From Bradyrhizobiaceae bacterium (lineage in GTDB: Bacteria > Pseudomonadota > Alphaproteobacteria > Rhizobiales > Xanthobacteraceae): 64,000 nucleotides of DNA. Positions 10,149-19,648 of the stretch are shown here, one piece after another. The stretch covers positions 43,909 to 107,908 of the forward strand of contig RXJC01000054.1 of NCBI GenBank assembly GCA_003963435.1, written 5' to 3'. Position 1 is the stretch's first letter; each line of letters starts with the position of its first letter. The notes below the pieces were generated by a model that made no database searches, was not told where the DNA came from, and saw only the letters and a list, made by a program, of their open reading frames with translations. The position numbers and the translations under genes were made by a program.

Positions 10149-10769
10149 ATGGAACTCCACGGTCTTTTCCGAGATCCTTAAAATCTCCCCGATTTCCCAG
10201 TTTGTTTTTCCCTCCTTGCACCAACGCAGACACTCGGTTTCTTGGCTGGTAAGCGCAACAATCGATTGTTCGCGACGATCCGCGAGTTCGCAATATTTCA
10301 GCCAGTACTGGACGCTCAGCATATACATGTGCGTCATTCGATGCGCCGGCGCGCGGGCTTTTTGCCGAAGGCTGACGCTAATCAGGTCGATTTCTTGTCC
10401 TCTACCGTGTATCGGAATGGTAATACCCGAGTGAACGCCGAGCTCGCGGCATTGCCCAAAGAAGAGCTTCTGCTCGCGCGTGAAGCCGCCTCGGGGGCTC
10501 GCGTCCGACCAATCGAACGGGCCTCTTGCATGATGAGCACGTTGTACGACGGGGTCGATCTTGTCCCAGTCCTGGCTCGTATAGGTTTCAACGTAACCTG
10601 GAGGAAAGTCGGCCCAGGGAAGCGACACCAGGCGCCGATTGTTCGTTCTCGCAAAAGCCGCGTTCTCGTAGCCTTCGGCGCCTATCGCCGCCATGAACAA
10701 CTTCTTTAGGTCCGCTGCTGATGAGACGTTCTGTGTGCTTTCAATAAAGGTCTCGAGATTTGTCCCCAT
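10062..10769 (-). CDS. LuxR-family autoinducer-binding transcriptional regulator
   Basis: N-terminal autoinducer-binding-like domain (WADFPPGYVETYTSQDWDKIDPVV) and C-terminal LuxR HTH 'LTSQETECLRWCKEGKTNWEIGEILRISEKTVEFHLSNGMRKLGANNRITAV'. Confidence 0.92.
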   Translation of the reverse strand: MGTNLETFIESTQNVSSAADLKKLFMAAIGAEGYENAAFARTNNRRLVSLPWADFPPGYVETYTSQDWDKIDPVVQRAHHARGPFDWSDASPRGGFTREQKLFFGQCRELGVHSGITIPIHGRGQEIDLISVSLRQKARAPAHRMTHMYMLSVQYWLKYCELADRREQSIVALTSQETECLRWCKEGKTNWEIGEILRISEKTVEFHLSNGMRKLGANNRITAVIMGIKLGLIPL

Positions 10770-10794
10770 GGTGCCCCCATCGGTATCTTCGTGA

Positions 10795-11634
10795 TCAATG
10801 TGTCGTCAAAAAATCCATCATCGCTGCGTTGAAGGCTTGTGGCGCTTGCCAATGTGCGGCGTGTCCCGCGCGGATCAGCATCGGCTGCGACTTCCAAAGA
10901 TTTTTGAACGGAATGCGTTCTAGATAGTCGAGGCGCAGGAACGGATCCGCGTCGCCTTGCACAATCGCGACGGGTCGGTCCGACAGTGATACGGTGTCGA
11001 CCTCGTCGGCGCCGCGGCCCGCCATTGCATTCGCAACCATCCAATAACGGGCTCTGCCGTCTGTACGGCGGACCATACGCCACAAGTGGTGGTCTTCGCC
11101 CAGCCGCTCGCCCATCATCGCGTTGGCGTAACGGCGGACGTCGTCCCGACTGAGCCACCAGCGACCGGCGAGTGCGGTCGCGCCGGTCCAGCGGAAACCC
11201 TCGGCGGCGCCGGCAGGAGTTAGGCGCACGGGAGGGGTTCCGGTGATCAGGAGCGATCGGACCGCCGGATCCGACGCGAGCATCTCAATACCGACGTGTC
11301 CACCCAGCGACCAGCCGACGACATGATAACTCTCGTAGCCCAGCCGACCCATGAGCTTGGTCAACGTGCGCGCATATCCAGGGAAGCTATACGTCGTACT
11401 GGGTCGGTTTGAATTATCCGACCCCCCGTGCCCCGGCAGATCAGGCACTACTATGCCGAGATCTGACCGCGACAGCTCCCTTAGCTGCCTTGCAAACACT
11501 TCTTTGCACGAAGAATTGCCGTGGATCAGAACAATACCAAGCCTTCCGGCTTTTCGATGAAACAGCCGAAGTCGCAATCCTTCAATAACAAGTGTGCGCG
11601 ACGTCATCGGCGAGCTTCGCAAAGACGATGGCAA
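10795..11634 (-). CDS. alpha/beta hydrolase
   Basis: 'VLIHGNSSCKEVF', 'VPDLPGHGGSD', nucleophile elbow 'GWSLGGH'; same strand and adjacent to luxR. Confidence 0.85.
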   Translation of the reverse strand: MPSSLRSSPMTSRTLVIEGLRLRLFHRKAGRLGIVLIHGNSSCKEVFARQLRELSRSDLGIVVPDLPGHGGSDNSNRPSTTYSFPGYARTLTKLMGRLGYESYHVVGWSLGGHVGIEMLASDPAVRSLLITGTPPVRLTPAGAAEGFRWTGATALAGRWWLSRDDVRRYANAMMGERLGEDHHLWRMVRRTDGRARYWMVANAMAGRGADEVDTVSLSDRPVAIVQGDADPFLRLDYLERIPFKNLWKSQPMLIRAGHAAHWQAPQAFNAAMMDFLTTH

Positions 11635-12051
11635 GCATTATTGGCTTCGCGGAAAAAGCTTATCAGGCGCAATCTATGATTGTTCATCCTACACGCGTAG
11701 ATGGGCCGGTCAAGCCGTATCTAGGCGATGCAGCAAGTGTTGGACTTCGGGCAACCCGGATGAGACGGTTCACGGCCACGGTCGCTATCGGCCAGGCAGT
11801 TGGTGGCTGCAGTGAGAAAGCCAGGCGAACAAACCGAATTTCGCTAGGCCAGCGCTGCCATTGCGCGCCGGTCAGTAGGCTAGGGATCGATCTCGTTTCG
11901 AGATCAGAAGGATCTCAAACATGATCTTGTAGTGAGGATCAGCGTACGATTTGTTCATGCATTGCATCATAGACCCAATCCGCTGCGAGGTCGTTTGGTA
12001 CGAACAAGTAGCGGAAGTTCGGCTGCCCGGTGCGGTTAGCTAGGAGAGTAG

Positions 12052-13071
12052 ATGCCTGCAAGCGAGATGAAGGCAATCCGACAGCATGAATTTGGTGGCC
12101 CTGAAGTGCTGCGGTACGAGAATGCGCCAGTCCCCGTATTAAAGTCAGGCGAGGTTCGCATTAGCGTTCGCGCGGTGGGTATCAATCCTCCCGATTGGTA
12201 TCTACGCGATGGATATAAAGCGCTGCCTCCGGAATGGCAGCCGGAAGTCTCCTTTCCTGTGATTTTGGGGACAGATGTATCGGGCGTTGTCGATGCGGTC
12301 GCCGACGACGTCGAGGGCTTCTCCGTTGGCGATGAGGTCTACTCCATGGTTCGTTTTCCCGGCGGTCTTGCGGGAGGCAGCAGGGCCTATGCCGAGTACG
12401 TCACCGCGCCGGCGTCGGAAGTTGCGCTTAAGCCGAGGGGCATCGATCATGTGCATGCGGCCGGAGCTCCGATGTCGCTGCTCACCGCGTGGCAGTTCAT
12501 GATCGAACTGGGTCACGTCGAACCGAATCCGCTGCAACCCAAGGAACATCAACCCGTCCCGCTCGAGGGCAAAACCGTGCTTGTGAACGGGGCGGCGGGT
12601 GGCGTAGGCCACTTCGCGGTGCAGATCGCGAAACTGAAACGCGCGCGCGTCATCGCCGTGGCGTCAGGCAAGCACGAGCCGGTTCTGCGCGAACTCGGGG
12701 CCGACGACTTTATAGACTACACTCAGACCCCACCCGAACATATTGTGCATGACCTCGATCTTGTCATCGACGCACTCGGCGGTCCGACCTCCGGTCGTTT
12801 TCTAAGTACGCTGAAGCGTGGCGGGGCATTATTTCCCATATATCCCTTGGGCTTCTCGGGGGCAAAGGAAGCCGAGGAGCTGGGCGTAACGGTATCGGCA
12901 ACCCAGGTACGCTCGAACGGCGCGCAGCTTGCTGAAGTAGGTTGCTTGCTTAATGACAGCACGCTCCGCGTCGTCATCGACAGCACGTTCGCGCTTGCCG
13001 ATGCTCGCCAGGCCCACGAGCGAGCAGCCAAAGGGCACATTCAAGGCAAGATTGTACTCACCGTCGCTTGA
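12052..13071 (+). CDS. zinc-type/quinone-type NADP-dependent alcohol dehydrogenase (MDR family)
   Basis: 'VLVNGAAGGVGHFAVQIAKLKRARVIAVAS' nucleotide-binding motif. Confidence 0.85.
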   Translation: MPASEMKAIRQHEFGGPEVLRYENAPVPVLKSGEVRISVRAVGINPPDWYLRDGYKALPPEWQPEVSFPVILGTDVSGVVDAVADDVEGFSVGDEVYSMVRFPGGLAGGSRAYAEYVTAPASEVALKPRGIDHVHAAGAPMSLLTAWQFMIELGHVEPNPLQPKEHQPVPLEGKTVLVNGAAGGVGHFAVQIAKLKRARVIAVASGKHEPVLRELGADDFIDYTQTPPEHIVHDLDLVIDALGGPTSGRFLSTLKRGGALFPIYPLGFSGAKEAEELGVTVSATQVRSNGAQLAEVGCLLNDSTLRVVIDSTFALADARQAHERAAKGHIQGKIVLTVA

Positions 13072-13145
13072 GAGCGAGCGGGCTATCGATCGATGTCGCT
13101 TGTCCGCAGCGGTTCAGATGTTCGATCCCGGTCGGCATAAAATGC

Positions 13146-14042
13146 TCAAGTTCTTCGCACCGGAACGGTCAAGATCTTTCCTTCTTCAATCAGAGAGCGG
13201 CACACGATCTTCAAAGCGGTGACCACTTCACGCGTGGCCCGGCTGACCGGCCGTCCGCGCGGTAGCGCCAGAGCGCGCTCGGCTTGTATCCACGGTACTC
13301 GCGCGGCTGACAACACGCCGGCAGCGACTTCCTGCTGGATGCCGGAAAACGGCAGTAGGCCATAGCCGAGACCCGCGGCCACCATGCGCTTCATCGGCGT
13401 ACTGTTGTCTACCCGCAACGAAGAGGGCACGGTCGATGGGAACGGAGTGCGGCTGAGCGGCGTCACCGCGGCCGGCAAAGTGTCGAACTCCTTGCGGGTC
13501 AGCTTGCCGCGTTTGAGCAGGGAATCCCGTGGCGGCCCGATCACGAATACCTGTTCTACAACCAGCGTTTCATAGTCGAGGTGATCGTTCGGCAATGGCG
13601 TCGTTACGATCGCCAGGTCGAGTTCGCCTCGCAGTAGGCGATCAGACAAGCTCTCCGTCAGGCCTCCGCTCAGCTCAAGTCGAACGCGTGGAAACTGCTT
13701 CACGAAGATCTGGGCGAGAGGGGCGTACAGAATGTCGCCGAGACTAGATGGTGCTCCGAGCCGCACTGTGCCGCTGGGCTCACGATTTTCGGTGTGCACT
13801 TCGGCTTTTATGTCATCAACGACCGCGAGCAACCAGCGCCCACGCGCGAGCAGCACCTTGCCGGATTCCGTCACGGATACGCCGCGCGCGCCGCGTTCGA
13901 GCAGTGAGCCGCCCAGTTCATCTTCCAGTTCTTTGACGTGGCGGCTAAGTGCCGATTGGGCCACGTTCAGCGTACTCGCGGCTGCGGCGAAGCCGCCGCG
14001 TTCCGCAACGGCAACGAAGTAGCGGATTTGGCGCAAATCCAT
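13146..14042 (-). CDS. LysR-family transcriptional regulator
   Basis: 'MDLRQIRYFVAVAERGGFAAAASTLNVAQSALSRHVKELEDELGGSLLERGARGVSVTESGKVLL'; start at internal ATG 14042. Confidence 0.92.
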   Translation of the reverse strand: MDLRQIRYFVAVAERGGFAAAASTLNVAQSALSRHVKELEDELGGSLLERGARGVSVTESGKVLLARGRWLLAVVDDIKAEVHTENREPSGTVRLGAPSSLGDILYAPLAQIFVKQFPRVRLELSGGLTESLSDRLLRGELDLAIVTTPLPNDHLDYETLVVEQVFVIGPPRDSLLKRGKLTRKEFDTLPAAVTPLSRTPFPSTVPSSLRVDNSTPMKRMVAAGLGYGLLPFSGIQQEVAAGVLSAARVPWIQAERALALPRGRPVSRATREVVTALKIVCRSLIEEGKILTVPVRRT

Positions 14043-14076
14043 TCCACGTCCTCCAATCGCAAATCGAGATAGGGAC

Positions 14077-14091
14077 CATATCAAATATATG
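14077..14091. promoter_or_regulatory. CATATcaaatATATG dyad, candidate LysR operator
   Basis: 5-bp inverted arms in the LysR/monooxygenase divergent intergenic region. Confidence 0.4.
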
Positions 14092-14151
14092 CTTGTGAGA
14101 TAGGAGAAAAGGAGCAGTCTTCCCTCAACGATAATTCAGGGAGAGACGAGC

Positions 14152-15771
14152 ATGGGCATCGCTGCGGATGATTCGCGCAGGACGTCGGTATTCATCGCCG
14201 GCGGCGGGCCGGTAGGTCTTGCGATGTCGCTATTGCTCGACAGGTTCGGCATCGACTGCGTGCTGGTCGAGAAAAGCCCGACCACAACGGATCATCCAAA
14301 ATCGCGAGGGTGCTGGGTCCGGACGATGGAGATCTTCCGGCAATGGGGCATCGAGCAGGCCGTCCGAGAACGCGGACTGCAAGAAAATTCCGACATGTTC
14401 GTCTACCTCGACAGTATTGCGGGACACGAGTTCGGCCGAACCCGCCCTGAACCAAACGTCGGTCACACTCCGGCCTGGAAGAGCCTGGTCGCGCAGGATG
14501 TGGTCGAGGAAGAGATTCTAAGGGTGGTGGAGAAGTCCAAGCACGCAACGGTGTTGTTCAGCACCGAGTGCGAATCATTCGAGGAAACCAATAGCGGCAT
14601 CCGCGTCAAGACACGTTCGGAAAAGACCGGTGAAGTGACGGAATGGACTGCGACCTATCTGATCGCAGCCGACGGAGCAGGTAGCCGCACGCGCCGCAGC
14701 GCCGGCATCGAGATGGTCGGGCCGTCAACGCTGGCGGTGATGTCAAACGAATATTGGCGCGCCGATTTGTCGCGGTTGCCGATCGCGCGCGAGGCAGCCG
14801 GCTTTATGATCATTCCGGATGAGCCTGGGCTGCCCCGCGCCGGCATTCTCAACACGAACGGCAGGGATCGCTGGTTGACCGTGACCCAGATCGGCCTGAC
14901 CAAGGATGATCGCGAGCGGCCCTGGACCGACCAGGAATTCATCGAGATCGCGCGGGGCCATGCCGGCATTCCCGATCTTGAGGTAACGCTGCTGAACCGC
15001 TCGATCTGGCGCGTCAGCATGCAGGTCGCCGAAACGTTTCGAAAAGGACGGGTGTTTCTCGTCGGCGACTGCGCACATCGATTCCCTCCCACGGGCGGCT
15101 TCGGCCTGAATTCCGGCGTCCAAGACGCACATAATCTGGCCTGGAAACTCGCCTTCGTGCTGAAGGGTCTGGCGAACGACAAGTTGCTCGACAGCTATTC
15201 GAGCGAACGTCGACCAATCGCGCAGTCGAACGCCAATTTCAGCTACGGAAATCGACGGCGCTTCGAACTCACGGACGACGCCGTGCGGTCGCAGAATCCG
15301 GACCGGATCCGCTTCTGGATCAACGACATGGACAATCATCTGCACAGCATCGGGCAGAACTTGGGACACAACTACGAGGATGGAGCGGTGATCCCGGATG
15401 GCACCGTCGCAAAGGCATTGAACTCGCGCTACTACACGCCGACTGACCGTCCTGGCGCGCGTTTCCCCCACATCTGGCTCGACGCGCCGCGCAAACGTTC
15501 GACGCTCGACTGGTTCGACAAGGATTTCACTGTCGTCGCAGGTCCGCTTGGCGGCGAGTGGCTGGAAGCGGGCCGCGAGGTGTCCAAGAAGGTCGGTTTG
15601 TCGCTCTCGTTGAAACAATTGCCCGCCGCCGATCCGGCGGAAGGATTTCAGCTGGGCATGCGTGGGGCCGTACTGGTGCGCCCCGACGGACATGTTGCGT
15701 GGCGAATGCCGTGGCTGCCGCAAGATCCGGCAAGAGAGCTCGCCGGCGCGATCTCAACCCTCCTGCACTAG
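14152..15771 (+). CDS. FAD-dependent aromatic monooxygenase (PHBH/MhpA-like)
   Basis: 'VFIAGGGPVGLAMSLLLDRFGIDCVLVEK' and 'GRVFLVGDCAHRFPPTGGFGLNSGVQDAHNLAWKLA' FAD motifs. Confidence 0.9.
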   Translation: MGIAADDSRRTSVFIAGGGPVGLAMSLLLDRFGIDCVLVEKSPTTTDHPKSRGCWVRTMEIFRQWGIEQAVRERGLQENSDMFVYLDSIAGHEFGRTRPEPNVGHTPAWKSLVAQDVVEEEILRVVEKSKHATVLFSTECESFEETNSGIRVKTRSEKTGEVTEWTATYLIAADGAGSRTRRSAGIEMVGPSTLAVMSNEYWRADLSRLPIAREAAGFMIIPDEPGLPRAGILNTNGRDRWLTVTQIGLTKDDRERPWTDQEFIEIARGHAGIPDLEVTLLNRSIWRVSMQVAETFRKGRVFLVGDCAHRFPPTGGFGLNSGVQDAHNLAWKLAFVLKGLANDKLLDSYSSERRPIAQSNANFSYGNRRRFELTDDAVRSQNPDRIRFWINDMDNHLHSIGQNLGHNYEDGAVIPDGTVAKALNSRYYTPTDRPGARFPHIWLDAPRKRSTLDWFDKDFTVVAGPLGGEWLEAGREVSKKVGLSLSLKQLPAADPAEGFQLGMRGAVLVRPDGHVAWRMPWLPQDPARELAGAISTLLH

Positions 15772-15782
15772 CGAGAAATCCG

Positions 15783-16574
15783 ATGCAATCGTTCGAATCC
15801 GCTGACGTCACCACGGCCTACGAAAGAACCGGTCGCGGCGACCCGCTCGTGCTGCTGCACGGCGGCGAGGCCGATCATTCGATGTTCGATGGTCTTGTGC
15901 GAGCCCTGGCGGGAAATTTCACTGTGATCGCCTACGATCAGCGTGATTCCGGTGCTACCAAGAATTCTCCGTCGCCCTATTCGCTTGCGGATCTGGCAGA
16001 CGATGCCGCGGCACTGATCCGTGGCCTCGGCTACGACCGTGCCCATGTCATGGGAACCTCGCTCGGCGGACTGATCGCACAAGTGCTGGCCGCGCGCCAC
16101 CCGGCCAGCATTGATCGGTTGATCCTGAGCAGCACGTGGAAGGTCAACAAGAGTCCGTTGGAGGTGAATGGAGAGGTCTTCCGCAAACTCGCTGCATATC
16201 GCGCAGACGTCGTGGCCAACGCGCCAAAGATCGCTGAGTATTTCTTTCCGCCGGAGCATCTGCGCGCACGGCCTGAACTGATCGAGATATTCCGCGGCAA
16301 CAACCGCGACGATGGCCAGAGGTTGCGGCGAGGCGCGCTGCTGGCTCAGCCGGTCCTCGCGGACCTCGCAGGGTTCGATCGTCCGACGCTGCTTCTGGGA
16401 GGTAGCGATGACCGCCTGATACCAAACGTGGAGACGTTCGCGCTGGCGCGCGATCTAGCGTCCGCTGAGACGCAGGTCATCGCGCATGCGGGTCATGTGT
16501 CGTCGATCCAGGCGCCGGAACGCGTGGCGGAAGCGGTGACGGAATTTCTGACTTCAAAAAAGAAAGCGGCTTGA
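15783..16574 (+). CDS. alpha/beta hydrolase
   Basis: 'LVLLHGGEADHSMFD', 'YDQRDSGATK', 'MGTSLGGLIAQ'; start at ATG 15783. Confidence 0.88.
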   Translation: MQSFESADVTTAYERTGRGDPLVLLHGGEADHSMFDGLVRALAGNFTVIAYDQRDSGATKNSPSPYSLADLADDAAALIRGLGYDRAHVMGTSLGGLIAQVLAARHPASIDRLILSSTWKVNKSPLEVNGEVFRKLAAYRADVVANAPKIAEYFFPPEHLRARPELIEIFRGNNRDDGQRLRRGALLAQPVLADLAGFDRPTLLLGGSDDRLIPNVETFALARDLASAETQVIAHAGHVSSIQAPERVAEAVTEFLTSKKKAA

Positions 16575-16590
16575 CAACAAGGGGGAGGCC

Positions 16591-18003
16591 ATGACTGAGC
16601 AAGCGAGCGCGGCATCGTTCGATGAAGCGCCGGTGACGAAGCGTTACTGGCTATCGACCATTCTCTTCGCCATGACCGGCGTGGTCGACTTCTTCGACTT
16701 CTTCGTGGTCGGATTTCTTGTCTCCGTGCTGGCACCGAAATGGCATCTGACCTTCGGGCAGACGTCGATCATGCTGATGAGCGCCGGCATCGGCGCGATG
16801 CTCGGGGCCTTCGCGGCGGGAGTTCTGGCCGACCGCTTCGGGCGCAAGCCGCTGGCCGTTTCCGGAGTCCTAATCTGCGGCATGACATCGGGGGCGATTG
16901 CATTTATTCCCGAAGACGGCTGGATCATGTTCGCGATCTTGCGCTTCTTCGTAGGCTTCGGCCTCGCTGCTGGCGCCGCGGCAGCCGTCCCGGCCATCGT
17001 CGAATTTGCGCCGACCCGCCACCGAACGCTGGTCGCCAGTCTGGTCGTCGTTCCAGTCGCCTTTGGCATACTTTCGGCGTCCGTAACGGCAAGCTTCTTG
17101 TTGCCGGTGGTCGGATGGCGGGGGTTGGCTGCGGTCGGCTTCCTCCCGATCGTCATGGCGGTACTGACCGTGATTATCATGCCCGAATCCCCGCGTTGGC
17201 TGATCAGCAAGGGCCGGATCCGTGAGGCGCAAGCCAGCATCCGCAAGCTGTATCAGGTCGGCGACCGTACGTTCGCGCTACCCGCGCTACCGACAGCAAG
17301 CCCCGCGACATTTGCGGATCTTTTCGCCCAGCAGCGCCGCTTCTGGTTGACGGTTCTCACCTGGTTCGGTGCCAGTACTGCGAACTATGGTGTCTTCCTC
17401 TGGGGGCCGACCATCGTGGCGCTTCTGCTGGGGATGAAGCCTCAGGATGCCGCGAAGATGTTCATCTATGTCAGCCTCGCTGGCGTGGTCGGTCGGATCG
17501 GATTCGCCTTCATGGCTCACCGGTTTGGCCGCAAGCCGTGCGGTCAATTGATGGGGTATGGCACGGCCATCTCGTTGGGATTGGCGGCTTATTTCCACAA
17601 CGATTTCGCCGGCTCGGTGCCGCTGTTCCTCGTTTTCCTGATTATCGGCGCACTGTTCTTCGACGGCGGCTTCTCTAACCTCGCGCCCTACCCGGCGGAA
17701 ATCTTTCCGGTTCAGCTTTCGGGACGCGCGGTCGGGCTGGCCCAGCTCTCCAACGGCGTTGGCAAGATCGTAGGCCCGCTGTGTCTCGCATTGATCGCGG
17801 GCGCCGACAATTTCGTCCATCCGAGTGCCACCGCGTCCGCCGTGATGCCGGCCTTCGTATTTCTCGCCGGGGCAGGCCTCTTGATTGGCCTCGCGTTTAC
17901 GTTTCTCGGCGTCGAGTCGCACGGGAAGCCGGTTTCCTTGTTTGGCCGCAGCGCCGGTGCGAATGCCGCACCGGAGTCGTTGGCGGCGAAAACGGCCACA
18001 TAG
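16591..18003 (+). CDS. MFS transporter, aromatic-acid/sugar-type
   Basis: 12-TM-like sequence with 'GVLADRFGRKPLAV' and 'PESPRWLISKGR'. Confidence 0.9.
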   Translation: MTEQASAASFDEAPVTKRYWLSTILFAMTGVVDFFDFFVVGFLVSVLAPKWHLTFGQTSIMLMSAGIGAMLGAFAAGVLADRFGRKPLAVSGVLICGMTSGAIAFIPEDGWIMFAILRFFVGFGLAAGAAAAVPAIVEFAPTRHRTLVASLVVVPVAFGILSASVTASFLLPVVGWRGLAAVGFLPIVMAVLTVIIMPESPRWLISKGRIREAQASIRKLYQVGDRTFALPALPTASPATFADLFAQQRRFWLTVLTWFGASTANYGVFLWGPTIVALLLGMKPQDAAKMFIYVSLAGVVGRIGFAFMAHRFGRKPCGQLMGYGTAISLGLAAYFHNDFAGSVPLFLVFLIIGALFFDGGFSNLAPYPAEIFPVQLSGRAVGLAQLSNGVGKIVGPLCLALIAGADNFVHPSATASAVMPAFVFLAGAGLLIGLAFTFLGVESHGKPVSLFGRSAGANAAPESLAAKTAT

Positions 18004-18017
18004 CGGGTGAGGATCCC

Positions 18018-19208
18018 ATGATGAACGATGCATTGGACGCGACCGCGAGATCCGCGCCGTTTGACACCGGGAAGCTCGATCGGCTGATGGACGAAGCGGG
18101 TCTGGACGTTCTGCTCGCGACTTCCCGTCATAATGTCCAGTACCTACTCGGCGGATACCGCTTCTTTTTCTTCGATGTCATGGAGGCAATCGGCACCAGT
18201 CGTTATCTGCCGGTGTTCGTCTATCAGAGGGGCCGTCCGGACAACGCCGCCTACATCGGCAACCGCATGGAAGGATTCGAACACGAACTTGGGAATATTT
18301 GGACGCCGATCGTCAAGACAAGCTCCTGGGGAACGCTCGATGCGATGAAACTTGCGGTCGATCACATCCGAAAACTGGGGGGCGAAACGAGACGTGTCGG
18401 CATCGAGGCGAGCTTCCTCCCGTCGGACGCCAAAGATCTGCTCACCGGGCTCAATAGCATCGAACTTCACGAGGCCCATTTCACGCTCGAGCGCCTGCGC
18501 GCGGTGAAATCTCCAGCCGAGCTGGATCTGATCAAGGAAGCATCCGAGCGGGTCGTCGATGCGATGAAGGCCACGTTCAACGTCTGTGAACCTGGGATGA
18601 CCAAACACGATGTGGTTGCTCGTTTGAAACGCGAAGAGCAGGAGCGAAATCTCGTCTTCGAATACTGCCTGATCGCCGCCGGCAAGAGTCACAATCGCGC
18701 CCCGTCGAACCAACTACTCGAGATTGGAGATGTAATCTCGATCGATTCCGGCGGAAACTATCGAGGTTACATCGGCGATCTCAGCAGGATGGGCGTTCTT
18801 GGCGAGCCCGACGCCGAACTTCGGGATCTGCTGCAGGAGGTCGAAGAGGTTCAGCAGGCTGCGCGTCGCGTAATCCGGCCCGGCGTAATGGGTGGAGACA
18901 TCATCGCGTCCGGCGAGAATGCGGTAAACTTATCTCCCAATCGCCAGGTGCTCGATTTCACCGCGCATGGGATCGGACTTGTCAGCCACGAAGCGCCGCG
19001 TCTGACGACGACCAGTCCCGTACCCTATAGCGCTTTCGACGCGGGCCGGCCGCTCGAAAGCGGTATGGTGATTTCTATCGAAACCGCGTTGCTGCATCCA
19101 ACTCGCGGCTATATCAAGCTGGAGGATACGCTCATCGTATCCGAAGCGGGCTGGAAAGCGCCGGGCGACTACGGCAGAGGATGGAATTCACCAGGTTCCG
19201 ACGTTTGA
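18018..19208 (+). CDS. M24-family Xaa-Pro peptidase/creatinase-like
   Basis: 'IDSGGNYRGYIGDLSRM', 'HGIGLVSHEAPRL', 'GMVISIET' motifs; start ~18018. Confidence 0.85.
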   Translation: MMNDALDATARSAPFDTGKLDRLMDEAGLDVLLATSRHNVQYLLGGYRFFFFDVMEAIGTSRYLPVFVYQRGRPDNAAYIGNRMEGFEHELGNIWTPIVKTSSWGTLDAMKLAVDHIRKLGGETRRVGIEASFLPSDAKDLLTGLNSIELHEAHFTLERLRAVKSPAELDLIKEASERVVDAMKATFNVCEPGMTKHDVVARLKREEQERNLVFEYCLIAAGKSHNRAPSNQLLEIGDVISIDSGGNYRGYIGDLSRMGVLGEPDAELRDLLQEVEEVQQAARRVIRPGVMGGDIIASGENAVNLSPNRQVLDFTAHGIGLVSHEAPRLTTTSPVPYSAFDAGRPLESGMVISIETALLHPTRGYIKLEDTLIVSEAGWKAPGDYGRGWNSPGSDV

Positions 19209-19648
19209 ATCGGTCGACGAGTAGGCAACCGTCGGGACCCGTGCATATCCCCGACTGTGGCTCCGCCCTTGCGATGCGGCGGCGGTATTGTCCGCCGGCG
19301 ATGGAGCCCGCCTCGATGCGGGCGGCGATGGCGGCACGGTGGCGCTTGTCGCAGCCCGGACGATGTCCTTGCGGCGTTCCGCCCTCCATCGCGTTGGCTA
19401 CGTAGCCGAAAATCGGCCAAGGAGCAGATCGCAAGGAGCAAGCGGAATTCCTCGCTCGAACAACACTCGGGCATCGCGGATATCCATCACGCAAATAACA
19501 GTCAGGAGGGCTTATGCCGACGGCGGCGGTCTCGTAAACTCATCCCGCGCACGCGCGACAGGAAGATACAGCGTCGAGACGGACCGGCGCCTTGCTCGCT
19601 CGCCGTCCATCGATCTGTCCGCGGACAGGCTGCTACGCCAGCTACCGG

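Noticed and set aside
19209-19648. Possible IS or transposase remnant between the M24 peptidase and thiolase genes
   Set aside because: No transposase motif or terminal inverted repeats could be identified; left as unassigned intergenic DNA.
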